DNA from: Rickettsiales bacterium
GTDB taxonomy: Bacteria > Bacteroidota > Bacteroidia > Cytophagales > Cyclobacteriaceae
Length of the DNA: 55,260 nt
NCBI GenBank assembly: GCA_002729235.1
Contig: PBTY01000042.1
Span: forward strand, 12,120 to 67,379
Reading direction: 5' to 3'
Both the position numbers and the translations under genes were made by a program. The notes beneath the pieces are model-generated. The model ran no database searches, had not been told where the DNA came from, and saw only the letters and a program-made list of their open reading frames with translations. Of the stretch, positions 24,923 through 34,313 are shown piece by piece. Position 1 is the first letter of the stretch. Every line of letters starts with the position of its first letter.

Positions 24923-25702
24923 TTATAGGGCACAGCCTACAATAAGCACATCATCTATCAGCATGTGGGAGCCACTCCATTCCTTCATAAACAGAAGGAC
25001 GTCTTCTTTTTGCTCCATCATACTTTTGCCGTATTGGCTCTCGATGATTTCATTCATTTGTTTCTTACCAAGTTTTTTACCCTCTGGACCTCCCATAAGG
25101 TCTTTGAAGCCATCACTTGATAAATAGAAGTTAGATTTTACGCCATCCATTAGAGGCACATTACGTGTATTGTAATGATGAGGATATTCCCACATCTCCC
25201 CAATCTGCATACGATCAGCTTTGATCACTTCAAGATTTCCGTCCTGAACATGAAAAAGATCGGTCTTTGCTCCTGCGTACTCTATTTTCCTTACAGCAAG
25301 ATTAATTTTTAATACTCCGACATCAGCACCAGTACCTACCTGCAAATTTTCACGCTTCTTGAATTTTACACCAATTTTATGATGCAGGTATCTTAATATA
25401 GTCCCTGGATCCTTGATATCTTCTTCCTGAACAATCTTCTGCAGCGATTGGGTATAAACTCTCGTCATCATACTTGCAAGGTGCCCATGCCCCATACAAT
25501 CAAAAAGAACAATGTATAGATGCTCTTCATCCTGATGTACCCAGAACCCATCACCACCCGCTTTGCCAATCATTGGCTTGTTGATAACGAATGATTCGAT
25601 TACACTGGCCATTAGTTCCTCGGGAAACAAAGAGAAATAGTTTCTCTGTGTTTCGTCCTCTCCTAATCCCAGGTTAAAATATGTAGGTTCTTGTGGTTTC
25701 AT
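24923..25702 (-). CDS. SpoIIE/PP2C-type serine phosphatase
   Basis: A 259-residue single-domain PPM phosphatase: GKAGGDGFWVHQDEEHL, the metal-binding LFDCMGHGHLASMM (D-x-x-GHG) and YLSSDGFKDLMGG are the SpoIIE-family metal motifs. Bacterial members dephosphorylate Ser/Thr in partner-switch proteins such as anti-anti-sigma factors or SiaC. A SiaC-like protein is encoded at 36388-36789 in the same locus and is a candidate substrate. 3 nt after the CheX-like gene, so part of its operon. No sensor domain, so control probably comes from partners. Confidence 0.82.
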   Translation of the reverse strand: MKPQEPTYFNLGLGEDETQRNYFSLFPEELMASVIESFVINKPMIGKAGGDGFWVHQDEEHLYIVLFDCMGHGHLASMMTRVYTQSLQKIVQEEDIKDPGTILRYLHHKIGVKFKKRENLQVGTGADVGVLKINLAVRKIEYAGAKTDLFHVQDGNLEVIKADRMQIGEMWEYPHHYNTRNVPLMDGVKSNFYLSSDGFKDLMGGPEGKKLGKKQMNEIIESQYGKSMMEQKEDVLLFMKEWSGSHMLIDDVLIVGCAL

Positions 25703-25705
25703 AGT

Positions 25706-26173
25706 CTATTGCAACCCTATAACAACATATGCCTCATGATTATTCCAAACAATCGGAATAACATAAATGGACACGTCATTAGGGATTTTTAATTGTGACG
25801 GCATGCCTTGAAAAACAACCGGTACAGAAATCATAAAATTCGCCCCTAAATTGGCTCTAACATTTCCAGCCACAACATTGGAGATTTCCCCAGCCATGTC
25901 CAGAATATCTTCATCAGAAGGATCATCAATACCAATGAAAATTTTAATCAAATCTTCATACATGTGACGGTCCGCAGAAATATAAACAAAGCCTTTTCTG
26001 TTACCCGAGATACCAATCATACCAGTATAATCCTTCAAGACTAGTCCTTCGGATTGTTTAATATACGGCACATTTAGTTCAGAATCAATCTCAGTAAGGT
26101 GTCTAAAGTAATTATTTACTGAGTTGATGAACAAACTACAGGTCGCATCAAATTCCGCTTTACTTGTTTTCAT
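25706..26173 (-). CDS. CheX-like chemotaxis phosphatase domain protein
   Basis: A 155-residue protein matching CheX in size and in the motif DMAGEISNVVAGNVRANLG (E-x2-N). CheX proteins hydrolyse CheY-P. Ends ...IPIVWNNHEAYVVIGLQ. It overlaps the downstream end of the CheY-like gene at 26160-26531 by 14 nt, so a response regulator and its probable phosphatase are translationally coupled. Confidence 0.75.
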   Translation of the reverse strand: MKTSKAEFDATCSLFINSVNNYFRHLTEIDSELNVPYIKQSEGLVLKDYTGMIGISGNRKGFVYISADRHMYEDLIKIFIGIDDPSDEDILDMAGEISNVVAGNVRANLGANFMISVPVVFQGMPSQLKIPNDVSIYVIPIVWNNHEAYVVIGLQ

Positions 26174-26531
26174 TTCGTTTCAATAATCGGTCAAATGCGT
26201 TTGCTAAATCATCAGCATTTACTGGTTTGTACAAGAAACCTCTTGCACCTTTATCCAAAGCACGAAGCCCCGTCAACTTATCAGAGAGCGCTGTAATGAT
26301 CATTACTTTAGCCTTTGGATGAACCACCATAATCTCATCGAGACAAGATAAGCCGTCCATTCCAGGCATGGTAATGTCCAAAGTAATCACATCCGGTTTC
26401 TTCTCTTTTACAATTTCTAACGCCTTGTGACCATCTGGAGCCGTACCAATAATCTCAATATCGTAATCTTTGAGATTCTTTTCAATAATTCGCCTCATTA
26501 TGGACGAGTCATCAACTATCAGTAGTCTCAT
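26160..26531 (-). CDS. CheY-like single-domain response regulator
   Basis: A 123-residue receiver: acidic pocket DD7-8, phospho-acceptor Asp52 in VITLDITMPGMDG, Thr in ITALSD and Lys in LYKPVNADDL. No output domain. Overlaps both neighbours: 20 nt with the membrane kinase upstream and 14 nt with the CheX-like gene downstream. The tight order kinase-receiver-CheX-phosphatase suggests one signalling module. Confidence 0.9.
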   Translation of the reverse strand: MRLLIVDDSSIMRRIIEKNLKDYDIEIIGTAPDGHKALEIVKEKKPDVITLDITMPGMDGLSCLDEIMVVHPKAKVMIITALSDKLTGLRALDKGARGFLYKPVNADDLANAFDRLLKRNENK

Positions 26532-29139
26532 CTAATTCTGGTTCTTCTTTCATGCTACCATTTACAGGCAGCTTAATTGTCATCTGAAAATACTTTCCAA
26601 CCTCAAAACTGGTTTCGAAAGTTCCTGTCATCCCCTCTATCAAATTCTTTACAAGATTCATCCCCTGACCTCTACCAGCATGCTCATCTACTTCCTCGGC
26701 CGTGGAGAATCCTTCTTTGTAAATCAAATCTATAATTCCTTGCTCATCTAACTTCCCTGCCTCAAACTCACTAATAATGTCTACTTCAATCGCATGTTTT
26801 TTAATCGCTTCAACATCTAAGCCCTGACCATCATCCTTGTAGGTGACTTCCAGGGTAGTATCATCCGGTTGATTCAAATCAATAGTAATACTACCTCTAC
26901 CCATCTTGCCTTCTTCTGTTCGCACTGCTTTATCCTCAATGCCATGTTTAATGGAATTGCGAATTAGTTGAATCATGATATCTCTAAACGAATCGATCTT
27001 TTCATTAGGCAGAACGAGGTTACCATCATTCTTAAAGAAGAAGTCAACTGGTTTCTCCATTTTCTCTGAGATCACTTTTACAGCTCTCTCCAATGAGTCA
27101 ATCAACATGATATTGGAAACAACATGACCTCCAGAAGGGTACTTTCTATAAATGTCAGCAACCTTTCTGAGCATGGAACTCATGTCGTCGATCATTTTAT
27201 CTGCATCGTCAATCTCATAGAGTATTGTCAGGAAGTCTTTTCCATTAATGTCCTTTTCCTTCAATTGATCAATACTTTCTTCTACGTCGTGGAATTTCTG
27301 GCTCATGATATCCAAACCAATTACCACCGCATTTCCTTTTAAGTTGTGAATGGTCTCGAAAGTAAATTGTAATAACTCTTTGAAATTGCCATCTCTATCT
27401 GTTTCGTAACGCTCAGAAATACTCCGAAGAGTACGCTTCGCATTGTGAAGGAAACCTCTAATAAGTGATGGATCAATCTTAAGAATGCTAAGTACTTGTT
27501 CTGTTTCTTGTTTCTTTTTCTTCTCTGCTTCTTCAAGGTGTTTTTGAAGTAAAATCGCCTCTGTTTCATCAGATACAGTCACCATGATATTGGCGATCTT
27601 ATCTTTTCTCCAAATCCGAGTAAAATTAACTCGAATGTATTTAGTAGTTACAAGCCCTTCCTTCTCGCTATAGATCTTAACCTGCTCAATTGGATTTAAT
27701 TGATTCACCACATCTTCATCCATATCCTCATTGAAGAGATGCCTCATAAACATCTCAAGAGCTTCCAGATCTCTAGGGATAATCAGTGGGCGCATGAAAT
27801 TGGAGAAATTCTCACCAGCTATTTTACTCACTCCAAAGATCTTTTCCATCGACTTGGAGTATAGCTTACTCATTTTTTGATTTCTATCTAACAAGAAAAT
27901 CCCCTGATGGATATTTTGGAATACCATCATGGCTACCCGATAGATGTTGTTGTAGAGAAATTTAGCTTTATCTCTCTCTTTTCTTAGAATGTTATGAGAT
28001 TTCACAATCTCACCTGCCATCACATTGAAGGTATGAGCATAATGGCCAATTTCATCTTTTGTTGGAATAGTTACACGTTTAGAAAAATCTCCTTTGGAAA
28101 ATCTCACTGCATACTCTTCCAAAAGCCTCACATTGCCAAGAAGGTTCTTCACAATAATGGACATTAACCACAATGCCAGAACTCCGATAATGATATCCAA
28201 GACAATAAATGTCCAGAACTTTCTAAGGGCACCTCCAGCAAGCGAAGAAGTGGTAACTAATAATCGATTAGATATACTATCCTCTACTTTCTTTAAGGCA
28301 TTGATCTTATTGGTAGTCATCTCATACCAATAGTTCGGATCTACTTCAAAATTTGTTCGTGTATGCAAGACTCCCCTCAAGCGCTCAACCTCATCTACAT
28401 CATGTCCTGCAACCAATCTTGAGTAAGTATCTCTCGAATCCTCATCTGCAATAACGATGAAAGCATCTGTATATGACGACTGCTCTGCAACGAGCGAAGT
28501 AAACGTAGAATAGAGCTCATCATCCATCGTTTTGAGGGAGAAAGCCTGGGTGCCAATTGCTCGCTCAATACTTGCACGCTCTTTACCTTTCAAAAAGTAA
28601 ATCAATGCATGAACCTGCTGAGCAATGTCTTTATCTCTAGTTTCATTGATTAGCTGATCAACGGTATTAAGAGCAACATCATTAATATCTGAGAAATATT
28701 TGAGAACCTGATAAGGATCAAGAGACATCTTGTCGACTCTACGCCTGATATCATCAATCCCATCAAAACTAGTCTTCAGGAGTTCTATATCATTGGTATG
28801 CTTGAAGAGAACTTCGGACAGCTCAGGATTCTGCAGCTCCTTATAAAATCGATTTAAGGTACTATCGGTTACATCACGTTGTCTGGAAATCTCCTCATCA
28901 AACTGATATCCATTACTGGTTATATATCCAATAGCAATACTTCGTTCCTTCTGGAGCTCATGTACTACATGATTGATCTCAATACCAAGATTGATGGTCT
29001 TATTCAACCTATCAGAATCCTCATAATCAAGATAATTATGTTGGATTTGAAAGTAGTCAAAACACAATATGATGACAATCAGTGGTATTAATACCACTGC
29101 AAACTTGATACGAATCGGCAGATCGTAAAGTATTTTCAT
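26512..29139 (-). CDS. Membrane CheA-like kinase: NIT, HAMP, PAS, Hpt, HATPase
   Basis: An 875-residue protein. Membrane segment about 11-28; periplasmic domain about 45-300 with HELQKERSIAIGYI, typical of NIT (nitrate/nitrite sensing) domains; second membrane segment 308-330; HAMP 330-383 (KGDFSKRV, KDEIGHYAHTFN); PAS about 400-530; Hpt-like helix TIHNLKGNAVVIGLD with His598; then a CheA-type ATPase (QLIRNSIKHGIED, DDGQGLD, HAGRGQGMNLV). The ATPase N-box resembles CheA rather than classical kinases, but the CheW-like P5 domain is absent. It looks like a receptor and a CheA core fused in one chain. Ligand nitrate is family knowledge, not shown here. Confidence 0.82.
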   Translation of the reverse strand: MKILYDLPIRIKFAVVLIPLIVIILCFDYFQIQHNYLDYEDSDRLNKTINLGIEINHVVHELQKERSIAIGYITSNGYQFDEEISRQRDVTDSTLNRFYKELQNPELSEVLFKHTNDIELLKTSFDGIDDIRRRVDKMSLDPYQVLKYFSDINDVALNTVDQLINETRDKDIAQQVHALIYFLKGKERASIERAIGTQAFSLKTMDDELYSTFTSLVAEQSSYTDAFIVIADEDSRDTYSRLVAGHDVDEVERLRGVLHTRTNFEVDPNYWYEMTTNKINALKKVEDSISNRLLVTTSSLAGGALRKFWTFIVLDIIIGVLALWLMSIIVKNLLGNVRLLEEYAVRFSKGDFSKRVTIPTKDEIGHYAHTFNVMAGEIVKSHNILRKERDKAKFLYNNIYRVAMMVFQNIHQGIFLLDRNQKMSKLYSKSMEKIFGVSKIAGENFSNFMRPLIIPRDLEALEMFMRHLFNEDMDEDVVNQLNPIEQVKIYSEKEGLVTTKYIRVNFTRIWRKDKIANIMVTVSDETEAILLQKHLEEAEKKKKQETEQVLSILKIDPSLIRGFLHNAKRTLRSISERYETDRDGNFKELLQFTFETIHNLKGNAVVIGLDIMSQKFHDVEESIDQLKEKDINGKDFLTILYEIDDADKMIDDMSSMLRKVADIYRKYPSGGHVVSNIMLIDSLERAVKVISEKMEKPVDFFFKNDGNLVLPNEKIDSFRDIMIQLIRNSIKHGIEDKAVRTEEGKMGRGSITIDLNQPDDTTLEVTYKDDGQGLDVEAIKKHAIEVDIISEFEAGKLDEQGIIDLIYKEGFSTAEEVDEHAGRGQGMNLVKNLIEGMTGTFETSFEVGKYFQMTIKLPVNGSMKEEPELDETTDS

Positions 29140-29169
29140 ACTTTATTGGAGTTAGGTGGTGCTTGTAAT

Positions 29170-29529
29170 TTACATTACTCTGTTTACTACCTCTATCAAC
29201 GCTTCTGAGGTAAAAGGTTTCACAATGTACTCAGAAGCTCCGAGTTCCTTGCCCTTATTCACAACAGTTTGCTGCCCAACGGCGCTGATCATGATCACTT
29301 TAGATTCTAACCCCTGATCTCTAAGGACCTTAAGGATTTCGAAGCCCATCATGTCTGGTAATATATTATCCAAAGTAATTAAGTCAGGCTGAGTGTCAAG
29401 AGCCAAGTCAATGGCTGTTTCACCATCCTTTGCCTCACCTACTACTTCAAGGCCTGCTTCCTCTAGTGCACTTCTGATAAGTGATCTCATGTAGATCGAA
29501 TCATCAACTATTAGAACTTTCTTACTCAT
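29170..29529 (-). CDS. CheY-like response regulator
   Basis: A 119-residue receiver with DD9-10, Asp54 in ITLDNILPDMMG, a Ser in MISAVG and Lys in IVKPFTSEAL. Highly similar to the receiver at 30305-30670 (both have TLDNILPDM and MISAVGQQ), so the two are recent paralogues flanking a CheC-like gene. 30 nt upstream of the membrane kinase start. Confidence 0.92.
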   Translation of the reverse strand: MSKKVLIVDDSIYMRSLIRSALEEAGLEVVGEAKDGETAIDLALDTQPDLITLDNILPDMMGFEILKVLRDQGLESKVIMISAVGQQTVVNKGKELGASEYIVKPFTSEALIEVVNRVM

Positions 29530-29560
29530 ATTCTTATATCAATTTTTTCAAGTTAATCTT

Positions 29561-30160
29561 TTAAACCAAATCTTTAATTTTTTCTACGAACTCCTCCTGG
29601 AAAATCCAGATAAAGTCGGGGGAAATATCTAATTCTTTACCATGAAAATTTGCTTTGAAGTGAACAACTGCATCAAACTCTCCTACTTCCTTATCAATAA
29701 AAGAATTTAATTCTGAACCTTTCACTACTTCAAGCGATGGAACATGTCCATAAATTTCAAGTCCTAAAAAATTAGAAAACTCAGTAATAACAGCGGCAGC
29801 CATCATATTATCCATTTCTGTCAGAAAGCCCATTTTCATCATTTTGCTTTCTGGAGAATCGGAGCTCACAATGTTACCCGGTAAGCAAGCATTTAATACT
29901 TTAGTTACTTCATCTTCACTAAAAATCAAATGACTTGTCCCTTTAAGCTCTCCGATCAAGTTTGTTCGTATTACATGAACGCTCTGATCGCCATCATCCT
30001 TGTATTTTGGAAAAATTACATCATCATGACTCCAGTCGATCTTCTCCATGGTGATGGGGCTTTGGAGAATCATTTCCATGGATTTTTTAGCCATAGACAT
30101 ACCATCAAAGACTAGCTTTGATGCTATTTCCAATTCGTTTTCATTTAACTTATCAAGCAT
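29561..30160 (-). CDS. CheC-like phosphatase family protein
   Basis: A 199-residue protein paralogous to 24298-24918. Shows FLTEMDNMMAAAVITEFSNFLG with E-x2-N-x22-P spacing of CheC-type CheY-P phosphatases; LNACLPGNIVSSDSPE precedes it. Classical Ser/Asp four residues before Glu is Gly here, so activity is uncertain. It sits between two nearly identical CheY-like genes, suggesting it acts on one or both. 144 bases without a gene separate it from the next receiver. Confidence 0.68.
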   Translation of the reverse strand: MLDKLNENELEIASKLVFDGMSMAKKSMEMILQSPITMEKIDWSHDDVIFPKYKDDGDQSVHVIRTNLIGELKGTSHLIFSEDEVTKVLNACLPGNIVSSDSPESKMMKMGFLTEMDNMMAAAVITEFSNFLGLEIYGHVPSLEVVKGSELNSFIDKEVGEFDAVVHFKANFHGKELDISPDFIWIFQEEFVEKIKDLV

Positions 30161-30304
30161 AGGTTATTCCGGTTACTACAATGCAATCTCTTAAAAATGT
30201 TTTTTTTATCAATATTTAGTCGATCAAAAGGACGTTTAATCTGTTGGATGGAGTAATTTCTTGGGTCAACCCGTTTTAGCCTAAGTGGAAAAAACGGAAT
30301 ACCA

Positions 30305-30670
30305 CTATTGAGCCAAAGAAGCCTGAACTTCCTCCAATACCTTTTCTTTCGTAAATGGTTTTATAATATACGCATTTGCTCCTAAACCAAGACCTTCTTC
30401 TATTGCAGATTGTTGTCCTACTGCACTGATCATGATCACTTTGCATTTAATATTTTGTTCTCTCATGACTCTTAGGATTTCTATCCCAGACATATCAGGA
30501 AGTATGTTGTCAAGAGTAATGAGATCTGGTTTCAACTCAACAATTAAATCAAGTGCCTCAGCTCCATTTTTAGCCTCGCCAATCACATTGTAACCTGACT
30601 CAGTCAACATAGCTCTGATTGTTGCTCTTGAGTACCCAGAATCATCCACAATTAGTATGTTATGGTTCAT
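30305..30670 (-). CDS. cheY: CheY-like response regulator
   Basis: A 121-residue receiver with DD9-10, Asp54 in ITLDNILPDMSG, Ser in MISAVG and Lys in IIKPFTKEKV. 13 nt downstream of cheR, so this is the receiver most likely phosphorylated by the CheA of this operon. Output target unknown: no flagellar genes are present, so gliding or a non-motility output is possible. Confidence 0.92.
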   Translation of the reverse strand: MNHNILIVDDSGYSRATIRAMLTESGYNVIGEAKNGAEALDLIVELKPDLITLDNILPDMSGIEILRVMREQNIKCKVIMISAVGQQSAIEEGLGLGANAYIIKPFTKEKVLEEVQASLAQ

Positions 30671-30683
30671 GTCGTTAAAACAA

Positions 30684-31553
30684 TTACTTAGTTTCTAGCT
30701 CTTTTTTTCTATAAATCCTCGTTTTAATATCATCCACTTTAAACAAGCTCTTTCCAGAATCTGGCATGATATCATAATATCCGATTATCAAATACCCATT
30801 CGGCTTTAAACATTGATGCAATAGGTTTAGCACCTTTAATTTAAGCTGATCATCAAAATAGATCATAACGTTTCTACAAAAAACAATATCGTACTTTCCA
30901 CTCACTGAGTCATGGACCAAATTGTGCCTGCTAAAATTGATACTTTGCTTGTATCTAGGCTTGATCTCGGCATACTTCTCAGTAAACATGAAATAATCTT
31001 CGATCTGTTTGTTGGGGAAAAATTTTAAAAATGGGTTTAAATATTGTTTGATTATATCCAATGAATATTGTCCACTCTTTGCTTTCGCTAAAGCCTTGGA
31101 GCTCAGATCTGAAGCATCCAATCGTGCGCGGCTAAGCAGATTCTTTTCATCTAATACAATACTCATAGTATATACTTCCTCACCTGTAGAACAGCCGGCG
31201 TGCCAGATATTCAAAGATTGTCCTTTGAACTGGTCCAGAATCTCATCTCTTAGTTTAATCCAAACATCCGGATTCCTAAAGAGCTCTGTTAGATTCACTA
31301 GCAGGTCATCAATGGAGCTCATAAAGAAGTCATAATCCTTCAAAACTCTACTCCATAGATCCAATGATGATTCCATATTATGTTTCATCATTAATCTGGT
31401 AACACCTCGTTTTAATGATGTTTTTTCATAATTAGTAAAGTCCAGGCCATAACGATTTCTGATTGCCGTCATCAGGGCATTCATCTCCTCATCTGTGATT
31501 AACTCAGCTGGCGATTTAAAATCTTGCATAAATATGGTCCCGGTACTCTTCAT
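30684..31553 (-). CDS. cheR: Chemotaxis methyltransferase CheR
   Basis: A 289-residue protein that methylates MCP glutamates using SAM. The N-terminal helical domain is followed by a SAM-binding fold: IWHAGCSTGEEVYTMSIVL (motif I), DLSSKALAKAKSGQY, YDIVFCRNVMIYF. The ATG at 31553 lies 1 nt after the cheA stop; an internal Met at 31529 is an alternative. Together with CheB it gives reversible adaptation for the two MCPs. Confidence 0.95.
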   Translation of the reverse strand: MKSTGTIFMQDFKSPAELITDEEMNALMTAIRNRYGLDFTNYEKTSLKRGVTRLMMKHNMESSLDLWSRVLKDYDFFMSSIDDLLVNLTELFRNPDVWIKLRDEILDQFKGQSLNIWHAGCSTGEEVYTMSIVLDEKNLLSRARLDASDLSSKALAKAKSGQYSLDIIKQYLNPFLKFFPNKQIEDYFMFTEKYAEIKPRYKQSINFSRHNLVHDSVSGKYDIVFCRNVMIYFDDQLKLKVLNLLHQCLKPNGYLIIGYYDIMPDSGKSLFKVDDIKTRIYRKKELETK

Positions 31554-31554
31554 C

Positions 31555-33270
31555 CTAATTTTCCATTTGAGCTTGCAATGTATGTCTGTGAATCAAGTCG
31601 GTCACTACCGCTATATCCACCACAGGACAAACATTTCCATTTCCCAATATCGTTGTTCCACTTAACAATTTCGTTTTATCAATCGGTTTGGTAAGCGGCT
31701 TCTCTATAATTTCTTTTTGTTGAATTACTTTATCAACAACCATTCCTGTGGTCTTACCATCGTACGAAACGATGATCACATCAAATACAGCATCTTCTGG
31801 TGCTTCATCAAAGGTTTTGTGCAAAATACCTTTATTGGAGATATCGGATAGTGACCTCATCGAAAGGATATCTTTCAAGAAAATCAATGAAATGGCATCT
31901 CCCTGAAAGGTACTCATGAGTCCGCCACTTAGTTTCTTCACATCTTTTTTCTCCGTAGATACTACTGCCTCAGTAAATGATAAAGCCAACGCATATTCTT
32001 GTCCTCCAACGTCAAATAGCAGAGAACCTTTCAAAGCTAAGGAAGCGGGCACTTGTAGGTTCATCGTTGTTCCTTTGCCTACCTCAGTTTCTATCTTCAC
32101 CTGACCACCAATAGACTCCACAGCTTTTTTTACCACATCCATTCCAACTCCACGTCCTGATAACTCGGTGACTTGCGCTGCATTGGAAAATCCAGACTCA
32201 AAAATGTAGGACAGCACTTCATCTTTACCCATGACCTTAGCCATTTCTGGTGTCGCCAGCCCTTTCTCTACAATTTTTCGCCTGATCACTTCATGATCTA
32301 TCCCTGCACCATCATCCTTTACCTGAATAACCACTCTATCTCTTTCATAATGGGCATCCAAAGTAATTTGACCTTCCGCAGGCTTCTTGAGCTGTTTTCG
32401 AGCATCTTCGGACTCAATTCCGTGACTCACAGCATTTCGAACCAGATGAACCATAGCATCGCTCATCAGTTTCAGAATGTTTCTATCTATCTCCGTTTCG
32501 GTACCTTTCAGAATCAAATTGGCTTTCTTACCTTCAATCGATGCAGCATCTCTCAATACCCGATGAAACTTGTTAAACAAAAAGCCTACCTGCACCATCC
32601 GTGCATTCATAATGCTGTACTGAAGGTTGGAACTAATCCGCTGAAGCCTATCGAATTCGCCAGACTTAATTCCAAGTTCTTGACTATATGCTATTAAACG
32701 ATCTCGCTCAATTATCAACTGACCAACCTCGCTGAGTAGGTCATCCATTTTCTTCACGGGAATCTGAATAACATCAGAGAAAGATATCTGAGAAGTATTC
32801 TCTTCCTCCTCCACGACATCTTGTTCCTCTTCTGCAACCTCATCAGTAGTCTGTTCTGAAGATTTCTCTTCTCCTTCCTCGTGTTCCTTGGCAAGTTCAT
32901 TCTTTAGAAAAATTGCCAAACTAGTCTTGATTCCAAGAAAATTAACCTTTTCATCAGTCTCCATGGCACTGATCAAGGCTCCTAATTTATCGTTTGCTCT
33001 AAAGAGTAATTTGAATAACTCATCGTTCAACTGAACCTGATTGCTCTTAATGGCAATCATTACATCTTCCATCACGTGGGAGAGATCGGCTATGGAGTCA
33101 ATACCCAGCCCCATTGCATTGCCTTTCAGCGTATGAGTAATACGGAAAATCGCATTAATTGCATTTTGGTTGCCATGATCCTTTTCCAGATCAACAAACA
33201 GTTTATCCAACTGCTCTATGTTGTCTTTTGCCTCTACGAGGAACAGTTCTTTGTATTCTGATTCTTTCAA
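31555..33270 (-). CDS. cheA: Chemotaxis histidine kinase CheA
   Basis: A 571-residue kinase, short for CheA because the P2 (CheY-binding) domain is missing. P1 Hpt with phospho-His46 in RITHTLKGNAMGLG; acidic linker about 133-162 (many Glu); P3 dimerisation about 165-240; P4 ATPase about 245-420 (HLVRNAVSHGIES, DDGAGID, GRGVGMDVV); P5 CheW-like about 425-560. 2 nt from cheB and 1 nt from cheR, so one operon. Confidence 0.96.
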   Translation of the reverse strand: MKESEYKELFLVEAKDNIEQLDKLFVDLEKDHGNQNAINAIFRITHTLKGNAMGLGIDSIADLSHVMEDVMIAIKSNQVQLNDELFKLLFRANDKLGALISAMETDEKVNFLGIKTSLAIFLKNELAKEHEEGEEKSSEQTTDEVAEEEQDVVEEEENTSQISFSDVIQIPVKKMDDLLSEVGQLIIERDRLIAYSQELGIKSGEFDRLQRISSNLQYSIMNARMVQVGFLFNKFHRVLRDAASIEGKKANLILKGTETEIDRNILKLMSDAMVHLVRNAVSHGIESEDARKQLKKPAEGQITLDAHYERDRVVIQVKDDGAGIDHEVIRRKIVEKGLATPEMAKVMGKDEVLSYIFESGFSNAAQVTELSGRGVGMDVVKKAVESIGGQVKIETEVGKGTTMNLQVPASLALKGSLLFDVGGQEYALALSFTEAVVSTEKKDVKKLSGGLMSTFQGDAISLIFLKDILSMRSLSDISNKGILHKTFDEAPEDAVFDVIIVSYDGKTTGMVVDKVIQQKEIIEKPLTKPIDKTKLLSGTTILGNGNVCPVVDIAVVTDLIHRHTLQAQMEN

Positions 33271-33272
33271 CG

Positions 33273-34310
33273 CTATAAACAGTTTACCAAATAACCACCA
33301 ATTTCCCTTATATCAAGTACTGTATCAGCAGCACCAGTTTCAAATGCTATTTTGGGCATCCCATAAATAACACTTGACGATTCATCCTGAGCAATAGTTC
33401 TGCCACCACTATCTTTTATGGCCTGCATGCCCTTCACTCCATCTTTACCCATTCCTGTAAGCAACACTCCTATTGCCTTATCAGCATAAGCTGAAGCCGC
33501 AGAAGTCATCAATGCATTGATAGATGGGTTATTATATTCACGATACACCTCATCAGAAAAAGCAATTTTGGGTGTATCATTTTTGTCTTTAACTACGATC
33601 ATATTGGTATCCCCAGGGGCAATGATAACCATCCCTGCTTTTGGGATCATTCCCTTTTTACCTACCACCACTTTTAATGGACTTAAAAAATCAAGCCGTG
33701 CAGCAAATGACTTAATGAAGTTGGGTGGCATGTGCTGTCCCAGCAGAACTGGCACGTTCAAGTTGGCAGGGAAAGAGGTAATTACCTTTTCGACAGCAGT
33801 AGGTCCACCTGTAGATGCACCTATCACGATCACATGATAATTGGCCTTGGTATCAAAGGTATGAGACAGCTTATTGAGTCCATCCTTCTCAATTTTAGTC
33901 GCCTTTGGCTTTGCTCTAGCTACCCTTTTAACAGTTGCCACGAGTTGTGACCCAATCTCTCGGACCTTAGATCCTCCTTTCTGAGGTTTATTGATGTAAT
34001 CAACAGCACCAAGCTCTAAAGCATCAAATATGGGATCTAAGTTACTATTGCCTACAGAACTCAGAATCAATATGGGTACAGGATGCACCTTCATGATCCG
34101 CTCTACTGCATATAGGCCATCATACTCACCCATATTCATATCCAAGAGTACGACATCAGGACGACATTCCTTCACAAGCTGTACGGCTTCTTTTCCGTCC
34201 ACAGCACTACCAACTACATTGAGTTCATCATCTTTGGATAATAAATCGGTCAGGAGCAACCTCATAAATGCCGAATCATCGACAACAAGTATGTTTATCT
34301 TTTTACTCAC
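33273..34310 (-). CDS. cheB: Chemotaxis glutamate methylesterase CheB
   Basis: A 345-residue protein: receiver domain with Asp57 in VVLLDMNMGEYDG, linker about 125-155, and methylesterase domain with catalytic Ser in VIGASTGGPTAV, His in LLGQHMP and Asp in GMGKDGVKG. Removes methyl groups from (or deamidates) MCPs; phosphorylated by CheA. In the operon order parA-cheW-cheB-cheA-cheR-cheY. Confidence 0.96.
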   Translation of the reverse strand: MSKKINILVVDDSAFMRLLLTDLLSKDDELNVVGSAVDGKEAVQLVKECRPDVVLLDMNMGEYDGLYAVERIMKVHPVPILILSSVGNSNLDPIFDALELGAVDYINKPQKGGSKVREIGSQLVATVKRVARAKPKATKIEKDGLNKLSHTFDTKANYHVIVIGASTGGPTAVEKVITSFPANLNVPVLLGQHMPPNFIKSFAARLDFLSPLKVVVGKKGMIPKAGMVIIAPGDTNMIVVKDKNDTPKIAFSDEVYREYNNPSINALMTSAASAYADKAIGVLLTGMGKDGVKGMQAIKDSGGRTIAQDESSSVIYGMPKIAFETGAADTVLDIREIGGYLVNCL

Positions 34311-34313
34311 AGT

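Noticed and set aside
32173-32697. 174-codon plus-strand frame opposite cheA
   Set aside because: Shadow of the CheA ATPase region; composition rich in His, Ser and Ile with no motif.
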